Positions 23,851-32,361 of a DNA stretch of 64,000 bases are shown piece after piece. This stretch comes from UBA3792 sp946185305 (GTDB taxonomy: Bacteria; Bacillota; Clostridia; Christensenellales; CAG-138). The stretch spans positions 16,253-80,252 of the forward strand of contig CAMHJE010000003.1 in NCBI GenBank assembly GCA_946185305.1, read 5' to 3'. Positions within the stretch are counted from its first letter, which is position 1, and each line of letters opens with the position of its first letter. The notes beneath the pieces were generated by a model that searched no databases, was not told where the DNA came from, and saw only the letters and a list, made by a program, of their open reading frames with translations. The position numbers and the translations under genes were made by a program.

Positions 23851-24534
23851 ATGCAATCCATCAAAACACGGATCGCGCGGGGGCGGTTTTTGCTGCTCGC
23901 GCTGCTGCTGCTTTGCAGCGTCGCGCTGCCCGCCGCGGCGGATACGGTGCTGAAAAAAGGCTCCGGCGGCGAGGCCGTTGTGGCTCTGCAGCGCAAGCTG
24001 CGGCAATGGGGCTATTACAACGGCCCGGTAGACGGCATCTTCGGTTCGCAGACCGAGGCCGCCGTGCGCTACTTTCAACGGAAAAACGGCCTGTCCGCCG
24101 ACGGCATTGTAGGCCCGCGAACCGCCGCCGCGCTCGGCCTGACGCTTTCCGACGACAGCGCCGCCGCCGTTTCCGGCACGCAGGACAAGGACGTGTATCT
24201 GCTGGCGCAATGTATCCACGGCGAAGCCCGCGGCGAGCCGTATAAAGGGCAGGTCGCCGTCGGCGCGGTGATTCTCAACCGCGTCCGTTCCAGTCAGTTT
24301 CCCAACTCGATCTCCGGCGTGATCTATCAAAAGGGCGCGTTTTCAGTTGTGTCCGACGGACAGATCCATATGGCGCCGAATGAGTCGGCGCTCAAGGCTG
24401 CGCGGGATGCGCTCAGCGGGTGGGATCCGACCGGCGGGTGTCTGTACTATTACAATCCGAAAAAGACAAGCAACGCGTGGATCCTGTCACGGCCGATCAT
24501 GCTGACCATCGGCGACCATGTGTTCTGTAGGTAG
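23851..24534 (+). CDS. sleB: Spore cortex-lytic enzyme SleB
   Basis: SleB degrades cortex peptidoglycan at germination. The 227-residue protein has a signal peptide (about 1-30), one PG_binding_1 domain (residues 35-90: LKKGSGGEAVVALQRKL, GYYNGPVDGIFG), then the SleB/CwlJ catalytic domain (IHGEARGEPYKGQVAVGAV with the catalytic Glu, and a GGCLYYYNP motif). Length matches the family. AAAGGAGG precedes the ATG. In Bacillus, SleB and YpeB are mutually dependent and made from one operon, as here. Confidence 0.94.
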   Translation: MQSIKTRIARGRFLLLALLLLCSVALPAAADTVLKKGSGGEAVVALQRKLRQWGYYNGPVDGIFGSQTEAAVRYFQRKNGLSADGIVGPRTAAALGLTLSDDSAAAVSGTQDKDVYLLAQCIHGEARGEPYKGQVAVGAVILNRVRSSQFPNSISGVIYQKGAFSVVSDGQIHMAPNESALKAARDALSGWDPTGGCLYYYNPKKTSNAWILSRPIMLTIGDHVFCR

Positions 24535-24541
24535 GTGTGCC

Positions 24542-25852
24542 ATGAGACGTTTTTTTCGTGGATTTGTTATTTTTTCTCTGCTGGCCGTGATTGCAGCGGG
24601 CGGGGTGCTGTACGGTGAAAAGTGCCGGGAGGCAGATCATTTACTGGACGAGCTCACGGCGCTGCGGCTGCAAAACGAGACGGACGCGGCAAGCGCGGCA
24701 CGCTCGCTGTCGGATGCGCTCGGCGAGCTGCGAACGGGACTCCGAAAGCTCTCCGCTGCCGGAACACCGGACGCCACGGCACGGCTCTTTGCCGAGGTTC
24801 GTCGGTTGTCCGACCGAGCGGGCGGCGCGCTCGGCACTATGAACCTTTCGCACGTGGATGGCGCGGCGCTCGGTCAGTTTTTGACCCGCACCGGCGACTA
24901 CGCGGACACGCTTTTGCGATCCGTGCAGGGCGGCACAATGCTTTCCGACACCGACACGGCACAGCTCGATGCGATCCATACACAGCTTGCGGCGGTGCAG
25001 AATGTGCTTGACGAGCGCATTTCGATCGGCGCGCTGCCGGATGAAGCCGTATCGCCGGACGGATACTATACGGCGTCCGAATCGGGCGGACTTCCGGCGT
25101 ACCCGGCCATCGAGTACAGCGGCCTATACGGCGAAGCGTGCGAAACGGCCGAGCCGCGCGGCTTGCCGGATCGCATCGTTTCGCAGGAGGAAGCGGATCG
25201 CCTTGTTCGTGCCGCATGGCCCGATACGGATTGGCAGTTTGCCGGACGACGCGAGGGTGCCATAGCGACCTTTGATTTTATCGGGCCGTTGGGCGAAAGT
25301 GCCTCCATCACCGAACGCGGCGGCAAGCGGATCGCCTGGATGACCGAGCCGTCGGGCCGACGCAGCGGAACACCTGCGCCGGAGGAACGCTCAGCGTTTG
25401 AGGAAACAGCAAAGGCGTATCTTGCTGATGCCGGTTTCGGTGCCATGCAGCCGACGGTCATGCGACATTATACCGGAGCGGTTGTGCTGCGGCTTTGTGC
25501 CATGCAAGACGGCGTGCTGCTCCTGTCCGACAGCGTCGATGTCTGGCTCGACCGCGACACCGGGCGCGTGATCGGCTTCGATGCCCGTGCTTATTATCAA
25601 AACCATACGCTGCGCGAGCTGCCTGCGCCGACGCTGACGGCGGAGGAAGCAAAAACCGAGCTGTCACCCGCGCTCACGCCCGATACCGTTACGCTGTGCC
25701 TGCTGTGCCGCGGTACCGAGGAAACGCTGTGCTATGCGTGTCGCGCCGCAAAGGGCGAGCGCACCTATATCGTCTATCTCAATGCGCAGACAGGCGCCGA
25801 GGAGGAGATTCAAGAGCTCCAGACCTCCGAGGACGGCGAGGCGCTGCGCTGA
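24542..25852 (+). CDS. ypeB: Germination protein YpeB
   Basis: YpeB (436 residues) is the partner and stabiliser of SleB in the spore. It has an N-terminal membrane anchor (MRRFFRGFVIFSLLAVIAAG), a helical region to about 180, then PepSY-like repeats: RIVSQEEADRLVRAAW, FEETAKAYLADAG and LTAEEAKTELSPAL. These match the YpeB layout. The ATG at 24542 is 7 bases after the sleB stop. A terminator follows. Confidence 0.9.
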   Translation: MRRFFRGFVIFSLLAVIAAGGVLYGEKCREADHLLDELTALRLQNETDAASAARSLSDALGELRTGLRKLSAAGTPDATARLFAEVRRLSDRAGGALGTMNLSHVDGAALGQFLTRTGDYADTLLRSVQGGTMLSDTDTAQLDAIHTQLAAVQNVLDERISIGALPDEAVSPDGYYTASESGGLPAYPAIEYSGLYGEACETAEPRGLPDRIVSQEEADRLVRAAWPDTDWQFAGRREGAIATFDFIGPLGESASITERGGKRIAWMTEPSGRRSGTPAPEERSAFEETAKAYLADAGFGAMQPTVMRHYTGAVVLRLCAMQDGVLLLSDSVDVWLDRDTGRVIGFDARAYYQNHTLRELPAPTLTAEEAKTELSPALTPDTVTLCLLCRGTEETLCYACRAAKGERTYIVYLNAQTGAEEEIQELQTSEDGEALR

Positions 25853-25863
25853 ATACAAGCTGC

Positions 25864-25893
25864 AATCCCCGCGGACTTCCGCGGGGATTTTTG
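25864..25893 (+). terminator. Intrinsic terminator of the spoIIR-sleB-ypeB unit
   Basis: AATCCCCGCGG (25864-25874) pairs with CCGCGGGGATT (25879-25889) over a 4-base loop, followed by TTTT. Confidence 0.9.
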
Positions 25894-26007
25894 CGGCGAA
25901 TTGCGGGAATATGCCGATAAAGGTTGAGTCTTTGGAAAAAACGTGTTAGAATATTACAAATCTGTGTTCCGAAGCAGGAACAGCGCAAGACGTTTTAGCC
26001 AAAGCTT

Positions 26008-26133
26008 TTGAGAACGATCCTGTTCTGGTTCGACGGGGCCGAGGACTGCCGCGCCGCATCGGCGCGCTATGTCACGCTTGCGATCCCGCTGCTGCTGTTC
26101 AAGCTGACAGCGGTGTATACGGTGTCCATCAAC
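26008..26133 (+). pseudogene. Decayed fragment of a membrane-protein gene
   Basis: This frame reads LRTILFWFDGAEDC, then ARYVTLAIPLLLFKLTA before it breaks off at the junction with the next fragment. It has no start or ribosome binding site and an in-frame stop just upstream. The hydrophobic stretch looks like a membrane segment; a distant likeness to MATE transporters is possible but weak. The 25893-26290 stretch holds no intact gene. Confidence 0.35.
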
Positions 26134-26212
26134 AGCGGGGCTGAACGCGCATCTGTCCAAGCCGGTTGAGCCTGCGGCACTGTTTGAAACACTCGAAGAA
26201 CTGCTTCGGTAA
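26132..26212 (+). pseudogene. Remnant: C-terminal end of a response-regulator receiver domain
   Basis: The frame ends AGLNAHLSKPVEPAALFETL and then four more codons to the TAA at 26210-26212. This is the typical tail of receiver domains in hybrid histidine kinases, with the conserved Lys-Pro of the fifth beta-strand. Everything upstream is missing; an in-frame stop lies at 26105-26107. It is the last piece of a deleted signalling gene, and the hairpin that follows may be its old terminator. Confidence 0.6.
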
Positions 26213-26242
26213 CGGGTCCGGTCGGCCGTAAATACAGAAAGG

Positions 26243-26270
26243 AACGGCGGCAGCAATGTCGCCGTTTTGC
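26243..26270 (+). terminator. Hairpin terminator, probably of the deleted gene
   Basis: AACGGCG (26243-26249) pairs with CGCCGTT (26260-26266), followed by TTG. It lies 20 bases before the InlB-repeat protein gene. Confidence 0.5.
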
Positions 26271-26290
26271 GAAGGGGGAAATGGGAACAA

Positions 26291-27397
26291 ATGCGTATAA
26301 AATGGAACAGACTTTGCGCGTGGCTGCTGTGCGTGCTGCTGCTCGCTCTTGCGCTGCACGCGCTTGCAGAGGAAACATACTATACCATCACGTTTGACGC
26401 GAACGGCGGTGCGACCAACACGTCCTCCACAAAGGTCAAGGCGGGCAATGCCATCGGTCGCCTGCCATCAGCGGCGCGGAACGGCTATACGTTCGACGGC
26501 TGGTACACCAACCGCGAGGGCGGCACAAGGCTTACCAAAGAATGGAAACCGACCGAGAGCACCACGGTCTACGCGCATTGGACGGCACAGACCACACCTA
26601 CACCCTCGCCAAGTCCAACCCCAACGCCGTCACCGACGCCTACACCGGATCCAACGCCAACACCTACGCCAACGCCAACACCTACGCCAACGCCAACACT
26701 GACGCCGACACCCACACCGACACCGACGCCAACAGCGACGCCGACGACTACACCGACGCCGACGCCAACAGCGACGCCGACGACTACACCGACACCGACG
26801 CTCACGCCCGCACCGACGCCTGCTCCAACAGCAACGCCTACTCCGACACCTGCTCCGGCGCCAACCCCAACGCCGACCGCTGCCCCGACGGTGACGCCGA
26901 CGGCAACGCCTCGTCCGGCGCAAACTGAAACCGGGAGGAGCCAAGCTGCCTCCTCGACCGTGACGCCCTCGCCGGCCGTGCGCCAAACAGCGGCAACGTC
27001 TCGGCCGACCGAAGCGCCTACCGCTGTCCCGACCGAGCTGTCGACGGAAATCCCGACCGAGCCGCCGACGGCAAGACCAACGGAGCTGCTAACCGAACCG
27101 CCGACAGAGGCGCTGTCTTCCGCACCGCCGCTTGCGACCGAGGACGAAGCGGCGGGCAAGCCGCCTTTCGAAGAAACGGAGTCGCCCGCCGAAAGCCCAT
27201 CTACGTCGCAATTCGACAACGCAAAAGGCGTCACGCCGCAGCCCGACAGCACGGAAAGCCGGGAAAGGACGATGTCGACGGCACAGGAGCCCGCGGGAGA
27301 ACGAACCCTCTTGCCGATCCTGCTGATCGCGGGCGGAGCGATGTTGGTTGGCTTCATATTTTTCGTGCTTTGGAAACGAAAAAAGAATAACGGATAA
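26291..27397 (+). CDS. Surface protein with InlB-type repeat, Pro-Thr stalk and C-terminal membrane anchor
   Basis: This protein of about 368 residues has a signal peptide (MRIKWNRLCAWLLCVLLLAL), one InlB B-repeat/Flg_new unit (about 30-100: TFDANGG, FDGWYTN, YAHW), a Pro-Thr stalk of about 110 residues encoded by short tandem repeats, a less regular Thr/Ser/Pro region and a C-terminal membrane helix followed by KRKK. This sortase-independent anchor holds a small domain on a long stalk outside the wall. The ATG at 26291 is preferred because the signal peptide then starts cleanly and GGGGGAA lies upstream. Repeat number may vary. Confidence 0.75.
   Translation: MRIKWNRLCAWLLCVLLLALALHALAEETYYTITFDANGGATNTSSTKVKAGNAIGRLPSAARNGYTFDGWYTNREGGTRLTKEWKPTESTTVYAHWTAQTTPTPSPSPTPTPSPTPTPDPTPTPTPTPTPTPTPTLTPTPTPTPTPTATPTTTPTPTPTATPTTTPTPTLTPAPTPAPTATPTPTPAPAPTPTPTAAPTVTPTATPRPAQTETGRSQAASSTVTPSPAVRQTAATSRPTEAPTAVPTELSTEIPTEPPTARPTELLTEPPTEALSSAPPLATEDEAAGKPPFEETESPAESPSTSQFDNAKGVTPQPDSTESRERTMSTAQEPAGERTLLPILLIAGGAMLVGFIFFVLWKRKKNNG
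26600..26900 (+). repeat. In-frame tandem repeats coding a Pro-Thr stalk
   Basis: Short units of the type ACGCCAACACCT and ACGCCGACGACTACACCG repeat across about 300 bases. Unit lengths are multiples of 3 and 6, so slippage would change stalk length without a frameshift. Similar but shorter Pro-Thr tracts occur at 20130-20280 and 47440-47720. Confidence 0.8.
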
Positions 27398-27400
27398 AAA

Positions 27401-27432
27401 CAAGCCGGAACGAACTTCGTTCCGGCTTGCTG
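27401..27432. terminator. Bidirectional terminator between convergent genes
   Basis: CAAGCCGGAACGA (27401-27413) pairs with CGTTCCGGCTTG (27418-27429) in a long stem between the InlB-repeat protein and the NlpC/P60 hydrolase gene; an A run precedes and a TGTTCT tract follows. Confidence 0.75.
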
Positions 27433-27445
27433 TTCTATGCAGTTG

Positions 27446-29329
27446 TCAATCCCAGATCCGGTAAGCCATCAGGAAGTGCTGCTTCCAATAGGAGCCGGAG
27501 AGGACGGAGGAGGTGATGCGAACCTCGCCCGCGCCGTGGGCGGCGTCGATCATCTTGCCGTTGCCGAGGTAGATACCGACGTGGCCGGTGGAGGAGGACG
27601 AGCCCTTGAACACCATTACGTCGCCGCGCTTGAAGTCGCCCCAAGAGGTGATGCGCTTGTACTTCGAGCAGGTGCGCCACATGATGCTCGTCATATAGCT
27701 CTGCTTCACGCCCGCCTGGTTCAGGCACCAGTAGACGAAGCCGGAACAGTCAAACTTGTTCGGCCCCTTTGCGCCGGACACATACGGACAGCCGAGCTTG
27801 CTTTCCGCAATCGAAATGAATTTTTCCACCTTGGTCTTGGCGGTCGAAACCTTCGGCGTTGCCGTGACCTTCGGTGTGGCCGTGGCCTTGCTGCCCTTGG
27901 GAGTCGCGGTCGCCTTGCTGCCGGGCTTCGGCGTGACCTTCGGTGTGGCCGTCGGCTTCTTGGTGACCTTGGGCGTCGGGGTAGAGGGCGCGCGCTTCGC
28001 GCTTGTATCGTTCAGCTTGGCAAGCGTCTTGGAGCCGATGGCGCCGTCTACGCTCAGATTGTTCCGCTTCTGGAACAAACGCACCGCGTCCTCGGTGATA
28101 TCGTCAAAGTAGCCGGTGACCTCCGAGCTGGACAGATAACCGAGCTTGCGCAAAAGCCGCTGCGCATCCTTGACCTTGCTGCCGCTCATGCCGAGCCGCA
28201 GCGCGTACTTTAGGGCGTCCTCGGAGTGCAGCACCGCAATCGTCGCCGGGCCTAAGACGCCGTCCTTGACAAGGCCGTTCGCTTCCTGGAACGATTTGAT
28301 CGCGGAGACGGTTTTGCTGTCCATCTTGCCGGACACCTTATAGTCGCTCGACAGGTAGCCGAGCTCCTGCAGGCGTTCCTGATACCCCTTGATCGCTTCG
28401 TCGCTGTCGCCGCTCTTGAACACGTTGCCGACGACGTTTTCCGCGTACAGGGCTTCGCTTGTCACGATCCCGACAAGGCCGTCCGCGCTGAGCTTGTTCG
28501 CCGTCTGGAACGCGATGACCGCCGTTTCGGTGCGGTCGCCGAAGTTGCCGGTGATATCCGATTTTTCGATATAGCCGAGCTCATACAAACGCTCCTGCAC
28601 GGCCTCGACCGCGTCGCCGCTGTCGCCGTTCTGCATGACGTATTCCACGGCGCTGTCGGAGAACAGCAGCGCATACAGCGATTCATCCAGAACGCCGGTC
28701 GGCGTAAGACCGTTGCGCGATTCAAACAGCTTCAATGCGCTCTCCGTGACAGGCCCGAAGTATTCGGTCGGTTCGTCGGAGTCGATATAGTTCAGATCCA
28801 TCAGCCGCTGCTGCACGACGGCAATCGTTTCGTCCTTATCGCCGCGCTTAAAGACCGCGCCGCCGAGGTAGGTATCCTCGGGATCAATGGTCGGCGCAGG
28901 CGTTTCGAGCGGCTGCGGCGTGGTCGGGACGGCCGTATCCATCACCGCGACCGGCTCCGTGCCGCGCTCGGCCGGATGGCAGACGCAGGCGAACACGCGC
29001 GCGCCGAGCGCAATCGTCAGCACCAGCCCCGCGAGCATCACGATGCACATGACCGCGAGCACCAGAAACAGCAGCGGACGCGAAACCCGCTGCTTCGTCG
29101 CCGCCTCGCCGTCGGTACGGCGCGAAAGGACGTTGAGCTGCTTTTGCAAAAAGCCCTCGACGGCACGGATCCCGCGCGAAACGGTCGGCGGGATCGCGCG
29201 CAAAAACGCGCCGCCCTTTTCTTTTGTCCACGCAAGCGCCGTTTTCAGCCACGGCAGCGCCTTATCCCGCCAAAAGCCGGACAGCGCCGTACCGATGCGC
29301 GAAAGCGCCTGCAGAATCTTTTCCTTCAT
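27446..29329 (-). CDS. NlpC/P60 peptidoglycan endopeptidase with four peptidoglycan-binding repeats
   Basis: The 627-residue protein has one membrane segment (about 95-120), four PG_binding_1 repeats of about 60-75 residues (about 150-455), a Lys/Thr/Pro/Ala linker and a C-terminal NlpC/P60 domain of about 120 residues. The catalytic Cys is in FDCSGFVYW, the His in GHVGIYLG, and a third polar residue in DAAHG. These enzymes cut the D-Glu/m-DAP bond in stem peptides. Four binding repeats are more than usual. The ATG at 29329 follows AAGGAG; the frame extends eight codons further without a better start. Confidence 0.9.
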   Translation of the reverse strand: MKEKILQALSRIGTALSGFWRDKALPWLKTALAWTKEKGGAFLRAIPPTVSRGIRAVEGFLQKQLNVLSRRTDGEAATKQRVSRPLLFLVLAVMCIVMLAGLVLTIALGARVFACVCHPAERGTEPVAVMDTAVPTTPQPLETPAPTIDPEDTYLGGAVFKRGDKDETIAVVQQRLMDLNYIDSDEPTEYFGPVTESALKLFESRNGLTPTGVLDESLYALLFSDSAVEYVMQNGDSGDAVEAVQERLYELGYIEKSDITGNFGDRTETAVIAFQTANKLSADGLVGIVTSEALYAENVVGNVFKSGDSDEAIKGYQERLQELGYLSSDYKVSGKMDSKTVSAIKSFQEANGLVKDGVLGPATIAVLHSEDALKYALRLGMSGSKVKDAQRLLRKLGYLSSSEVTGYFDDITEDAVRLFQKRNNLSVDGAIGSKTLAKLNDTSAKRAPSTPTPKVTKKPTATPKVTPKPGSKATATPKGSKATATPKVTATPKVSTAKTKVEKFISIAESKLGCPYVSGAKGPNKFDCSGFVYWCLNQAGVKQSYMTSIMWRTCSKYKRITSWGDFKRGDVMVFKGSSSSTGHVGIYLGNGKMIDAAHGAGEVRITSSVLSGSYWKQHFLMAYRIWD

Positions 29330-29496
29330 GTGATAAACTCCTTTGCGGCGCATATGCGCCGTGCTGCCGCCCCGATTTCCCCCTTCGGCTGCCTTCCATT
29401 ATACGAAAGAAATGTAAACTCCGTTCGGAATTGCTGTGAACAATTCTGCCAATCCTTGCCGCTTTTCGCACGGATTGCCGGATTTTTCCGGCTCGC

Positions 29497-30459
29497 TTAC
29501 CGCGCCGGATAGATCGACAGCGCCGCCGAGAGCTCGTCCCGCATCTGCCTCTGCCGCGCTTCGGGCGCTAAAAGCGTGACCTGCGAAAGATGATTCAGCA
29601 AGAACCGCCGTACCGACGACCAAGGGGCGCGCACCTCGGCGCGAATATTGTCCCCCTCCGGGAACAGCCGTACCGACACGCCGAACGCGTCGATCAGCGC
29701 GTCCACAAGCAGACCCGCGCACAGCAGCGTATACGGCTCCGGGCCGTCCTGCCGGTAGATCGCGCGGTTCACGTAGCCGACCACGTCGAGCCCGTTTTTA
29801 CACTCAGGCAGGTCGTGCCAGTCGCGGATCGGGGCGTCTAAAATCACGATATTCCGCATATAGTCACAGCGAAAATGCAGCAGCCGACCATACCCTGTGA
29901 CCGACGCCAGCACATAATACCGCTCGTCCGCAAGGAACAGCGCATACGGCGAGATCGCATACGTCGCATCCGGCGCGGCGGTCATCACGTCCTCGGCCTG
30001 CGCGGTGTGATACAGAAACTGCACCTGCTTCCCCTCGGCGATCGCGTCTTTCAGCGTTTCGAGCGCGGCAAACACCTCGGCCCGCAGCGCGCGCGGCGTT
30101 TCGGGGATCGCATGGATCGGCACGTCCGGCTGCATAAGACGGATGCGCTTTTGTCCCTCCTCGGTGATCGGCGCGCGCAGCAGCGCGTCATACAGCACCG
30201 GATCGAACGAGGTCGAATCCGCCGCCTTGGTCAGATAATAGCCCTTGCCGTTGTCGTGATAGGTGGACAGACCGAACCCCATCTCGGCCAGCAGGATCAG
30301 GTTGCGCCCGACGGCCTTGCGCTCCGCGATCATCCCGAAGTCGTCCTTCAGGTAGTCGATAATGCGGCGCGTAGAGAGCGGATCACGCTCGGACGCGTGC
30401 TGCTCCAGTACCCGCAGAATGCAGAGCGATAATGCTTTTTTCCCCTTTGTTTCCGTCAT
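29497..30459 (-). CDS. WYL-domain transcriptional regulator
   Basis: The 320-residue product has an N-terminal winged helix (about 10-75: LSLCILRVLEQHA, TRRIIDYL) and a WYL domain (about 140-230: KQVQFLYH, ISPYALFLADERYYVLA) with a C-terminal WCX extension. WYL domains bind ligands such as nucleic acid or nucleotides and occur in regulators of stress and defence genes. The ATG at 30459 follows GAGGGG and lies 15 bases after the MreB homologue; the open frame runs further upstream into that gene without a good start. The operon pairing with an actin homologue is unusual. Confidence 0.8.
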   Translation of the reverse strand: MTETKGKKALSLCILRVLEQHASERDPLSTRRIIDYLKDDFGMIAERKAVGRNLILLAEMGFGLSTYHDNGKGYYLTKAADSTSFDPVLYDALLRAPITEEGQKRIRLMQPDVPIHAIPETPRALRAEVFAALETLKDAIAEGKQVQFLYHTAQAEDVMTAAPDATYAISPYALFLADERYYVLASVTGYGRLLHFRCDYMRNIVILDAPIRDWHDLPECKNGLDVVGYVNRAIYRQDGPEPYTLLCAGLLVDALIDAFGVSVRLFPEGDNIRAEVRAPWSSVRRFLLNHLSQVTLLAPEARQRQMRDELSAALSIYPAR

Positions 30460-30473
30460 AAGCCCCTCGCCGG

Positions 30474-31511
30474 TCAGTCCTCGTAATAGTCTCCGCGCCG
30501 ATAGTCGTACAAAACCCCCTCGTACTTCTTCGGCTCCTCCAGTACCTTGCCGCACCCGATTGCCACACACGCCACCGGGTCTTCCGCGACGAAGCACGGT
30601 ACGCCGGTCTGCTCGGCAATGTATTGATCGAGCCCGTACAGCTGCGCCCCGCCGCCGGTCAGGCAGATGCCGCGGGTCGCAATGTCGCCCGCCAGCTCGG
30701 GCGGGGTTTGTTCAAACGTGTCCTTGAGCGCCTCGGTGATGTTGTGCAGCGGCTCTGAAAGCGCGTAGGTCAGCTCGTTCGAGCCGAGCTCCAGCGCCAC
30801 GGGCAGGCCGCCGCCCAAGGAACGGCCACGCACATCCATTTTCAGCTCATCCTTGCGCGGATAGGCCGAGGCGTACTGGATCTTCAGCGCCTCCGCCGCG
30901 TTCTGGCCGATCACAACGCCGTGCTGCCGCTTCATATAGCGGACGATGGCCGCGTCGAACGCGTCGCCGCCGATGCGGAGCGAATCGTGGATCACCGCCT
31001 TGCCCATCGAAGTTACGACCATATCGCAGGTGCCGGCGCCGATGTCCACGACGATATTGCCCTTCGGCTCGGTGATGTCGATGCCCGCGCCGATGGCTGC
31101 CGCCACGGGCTCCTCGACCAGAAACGTATACCGCGCGCCCGCGCCCTCGGTCGTTTCAATGACAGCGCGCTTTTCCACCTCGGTCGCCATCGACGGGACG
31201 GCGACGACGGCGCGCGGCTTGAAGAACAGACGGCTGCCGACGATGCGGTTGAAAAACAGCGTGAGCATGCGCTCGGTCGCGTCGAAGTTGGCAATCACGC
31301 CGTCCTGCATCGGACGAATCAGCATCAGATTGTCCGGCGCGCGGCCGACCATGTCCTTTGCCTCCTGCCCGATGGCAACCAGCTTGCCCGTGCCGCGCTC
31401 AATGGCCGCAAAGCACGGCTCGCGCAGAACGATGCCCTTGCCGCGAATGTACGCAAGGATATTGCTGGTGCCGAGGTCAAGTCCGATATCGGGGGAGTGA
31501 AAAAGTCCCAT
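30474..31511 (-). CDS. mreB: MreB/Mbl-family actin homologue
   Basis: The 345-residue protein is a rod-shape actin: phosphate 1 motif DIGLDLGTSNILAY, VVAVPS, VVDIGAGTCDM (phosphate 2), VIHDSLRIGGDAFD, and the adenosine motif ICLTGGGAQLYG. It organises the cell-wall elongation machinery. It is not followed by mreC and mreD as in most genomes, but by a WYL regulator, so it may be a second copy (Mbl or MreBH type) rather than the main MreB. The ATG at 31511 gives MGLFHSPDIG and follows AAAGGA. Confidence 0.9.
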   Translation of the reverse strand: MGLFHSPDIGLDLGTSNILAYIRGKGIVLREPCFAAIERGTGKLVAIGQEAKDMVGRAPDNLMLIRPMQDGVIANFDATERMLTLFFNRIVGSRLFFKPRAVVAVPSMATEVEKRAVIETTEGAGARYTFLVEEPVAAAIGAGIDITEPKGNIVVDIGAGTCDMVVTSMGKAVIHDSLRIGGDAFDAAIVRYMKRQHGVVIGQNAAEALKIQYASAYPRKDELKMDVRGRSLGGGLPVALELGSNELTYALSEPLHNITEALKDTFEQTPPELAGDIATRGICLTGGGAQLYGLDQYIAEQTGVPCFVAEDPVACVAIGCGKVLEEPKKYEGVLYDYRRGDYYED

Positions 31512-31618
31512 GGAGAAACAATCCTTTCCAAGACGGGTAGAAACCGCCATGTTTTACGTGTACCATAATTGTACCATCTCGGGCTGCTGTTTGTTTGAAG
31601 GTTTTATGAACAATCATA

Positions 31619-31647
31619 TTGCGAAATGTGAATTTTGCCGCTATACT
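31619..31647 (+). promoter_or_regulatory. Promoter predicted to give a leaderless engB transcript
   Basis: TTGCGA (31619-31624), 17 bases, TATACT (31642-31647). The start site would fall at about 31653-31655, on the engB ATG (31654). Only a weak GGTGGT precedes that ATG. Confidence 0.5.
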
Positions 31648-31653
31648 GGTGGT

Positions 31654-32292
31654 ATGGAACAGGAATACAGAATCAAACAGGCCGAATTTGTCACAAGCGT
31701 CGCTTTGGGACAACGCTATCCGGACGCGTTTCCGATGGAGATTGCGATTGTCGGCAAGAGCAACGTGGGCAAATCGAGCCTCATCAACTGTCTGACCGGC
31801 AACGGCAAGCTCGCGCGAACCTCGTCGCAGCCCGGCAAAACGAGGCTTATCAACTTCTTTTCGATCAACCGCGGGCAGTTTTATCTTGTCGATCTGCCCG
31901 GCTACGGCTATGCCAAGGCGTCCAAGGCCGAGCAGGAAAAATGGGGCGAGCTGATGGAGGGATATCTGAAATCCGGCAGGGTGAATCACCTGCTGATGCT
32001 GATTGATATTCGCCACGCGCCGACCGCGCTCGACCGGCAGATGTTTCAATATCTGGTGTACTACAATATCCCCTATACGCTGATCGCAACCAAGGCCGAC
32101 AAGCTCACCAGATCGCAGCGCCGCATGATGGCGAACGCAAATGCCAAGGCGCTCGGCGCGCCGCCGTATGCGATCCCGTTTTCGAGCGAGACGGGCGAGG
32201 GGAAGGAGGAGCTGTTAAAACGGCTCGGGCAGCTGGTTTCGGACGCCGAAGCGGGTCTTTTTGAAGAAAAGGAAGAAAAACCTGTAAATTAG
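31654..32292 (+). CDS. engB: Ribosome-biogenesis GTPase EngB (YsxC)
   Basis: EngB (212 residues) is an essential GTPase that helps assemble the large ribosomal subunit. G1 is GKSNVGKSSLIN, the G2 threonine follows in ARTSSQPGKTRLIN, G3 is DLPGYG and G4 is ATKADK, with SSETGEGK near the end. The N-terminus (MEQEYRIKQAEFVTS) aligns with Bacillus YsxC, supporting this start although an open frame reaches back to 31510. In Bacillus it follows lon; here it stands alone, divergent from mreB. Confidence 0.93.
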   Translation: MEQEYRIKQAEFVTSVALGQRYPDAFPMEIAIVGKSNVGKSSLINCLTGNGKLARTSSQPGKTRLINFFSINRGQFYLVDLPGYGYAKASKAEQEKWGELMEGYLKSGRVNHLLMLIDIRHAPTALDRQMFQYLVYYNIPYTLIATKADKLTRSQRRMMANANAKALGAPPYAIPFSSETGEGKEELLKRLGQLVSDAEAGLFEEKEEKPVN

Positions 32293-32295
32293 GGC

Positions 32296-32324
32296 TTGAC
32301 AGATGGCCATGTTCTTTGCATACT
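32296..32324 (+). promoter_or_regulatory. Promoter for the zinc-ribbon protein and phosphoesterase
   Basis: TTGACA (32296-32301), 17 bases, CATACT (32319-32324), 38 bases before the ATG at 32362. Confidence 0.6.
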
Positions 32325-32361
32325 ATGTCGTGATGAAACAACGGAACAAAAGAGGTATGCT

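Noticed and set aside
26600..26900. CRISPR-like regular repeats
   Set aside because: Units are short coding repeats of Pro-Thr codons with no spacers.
31559..31577. Direct repeat of TGTACCAT, 11 bases apart, between mreB and engB
   Set aside because: Only two short copies; could be a site but chance is not excluded.
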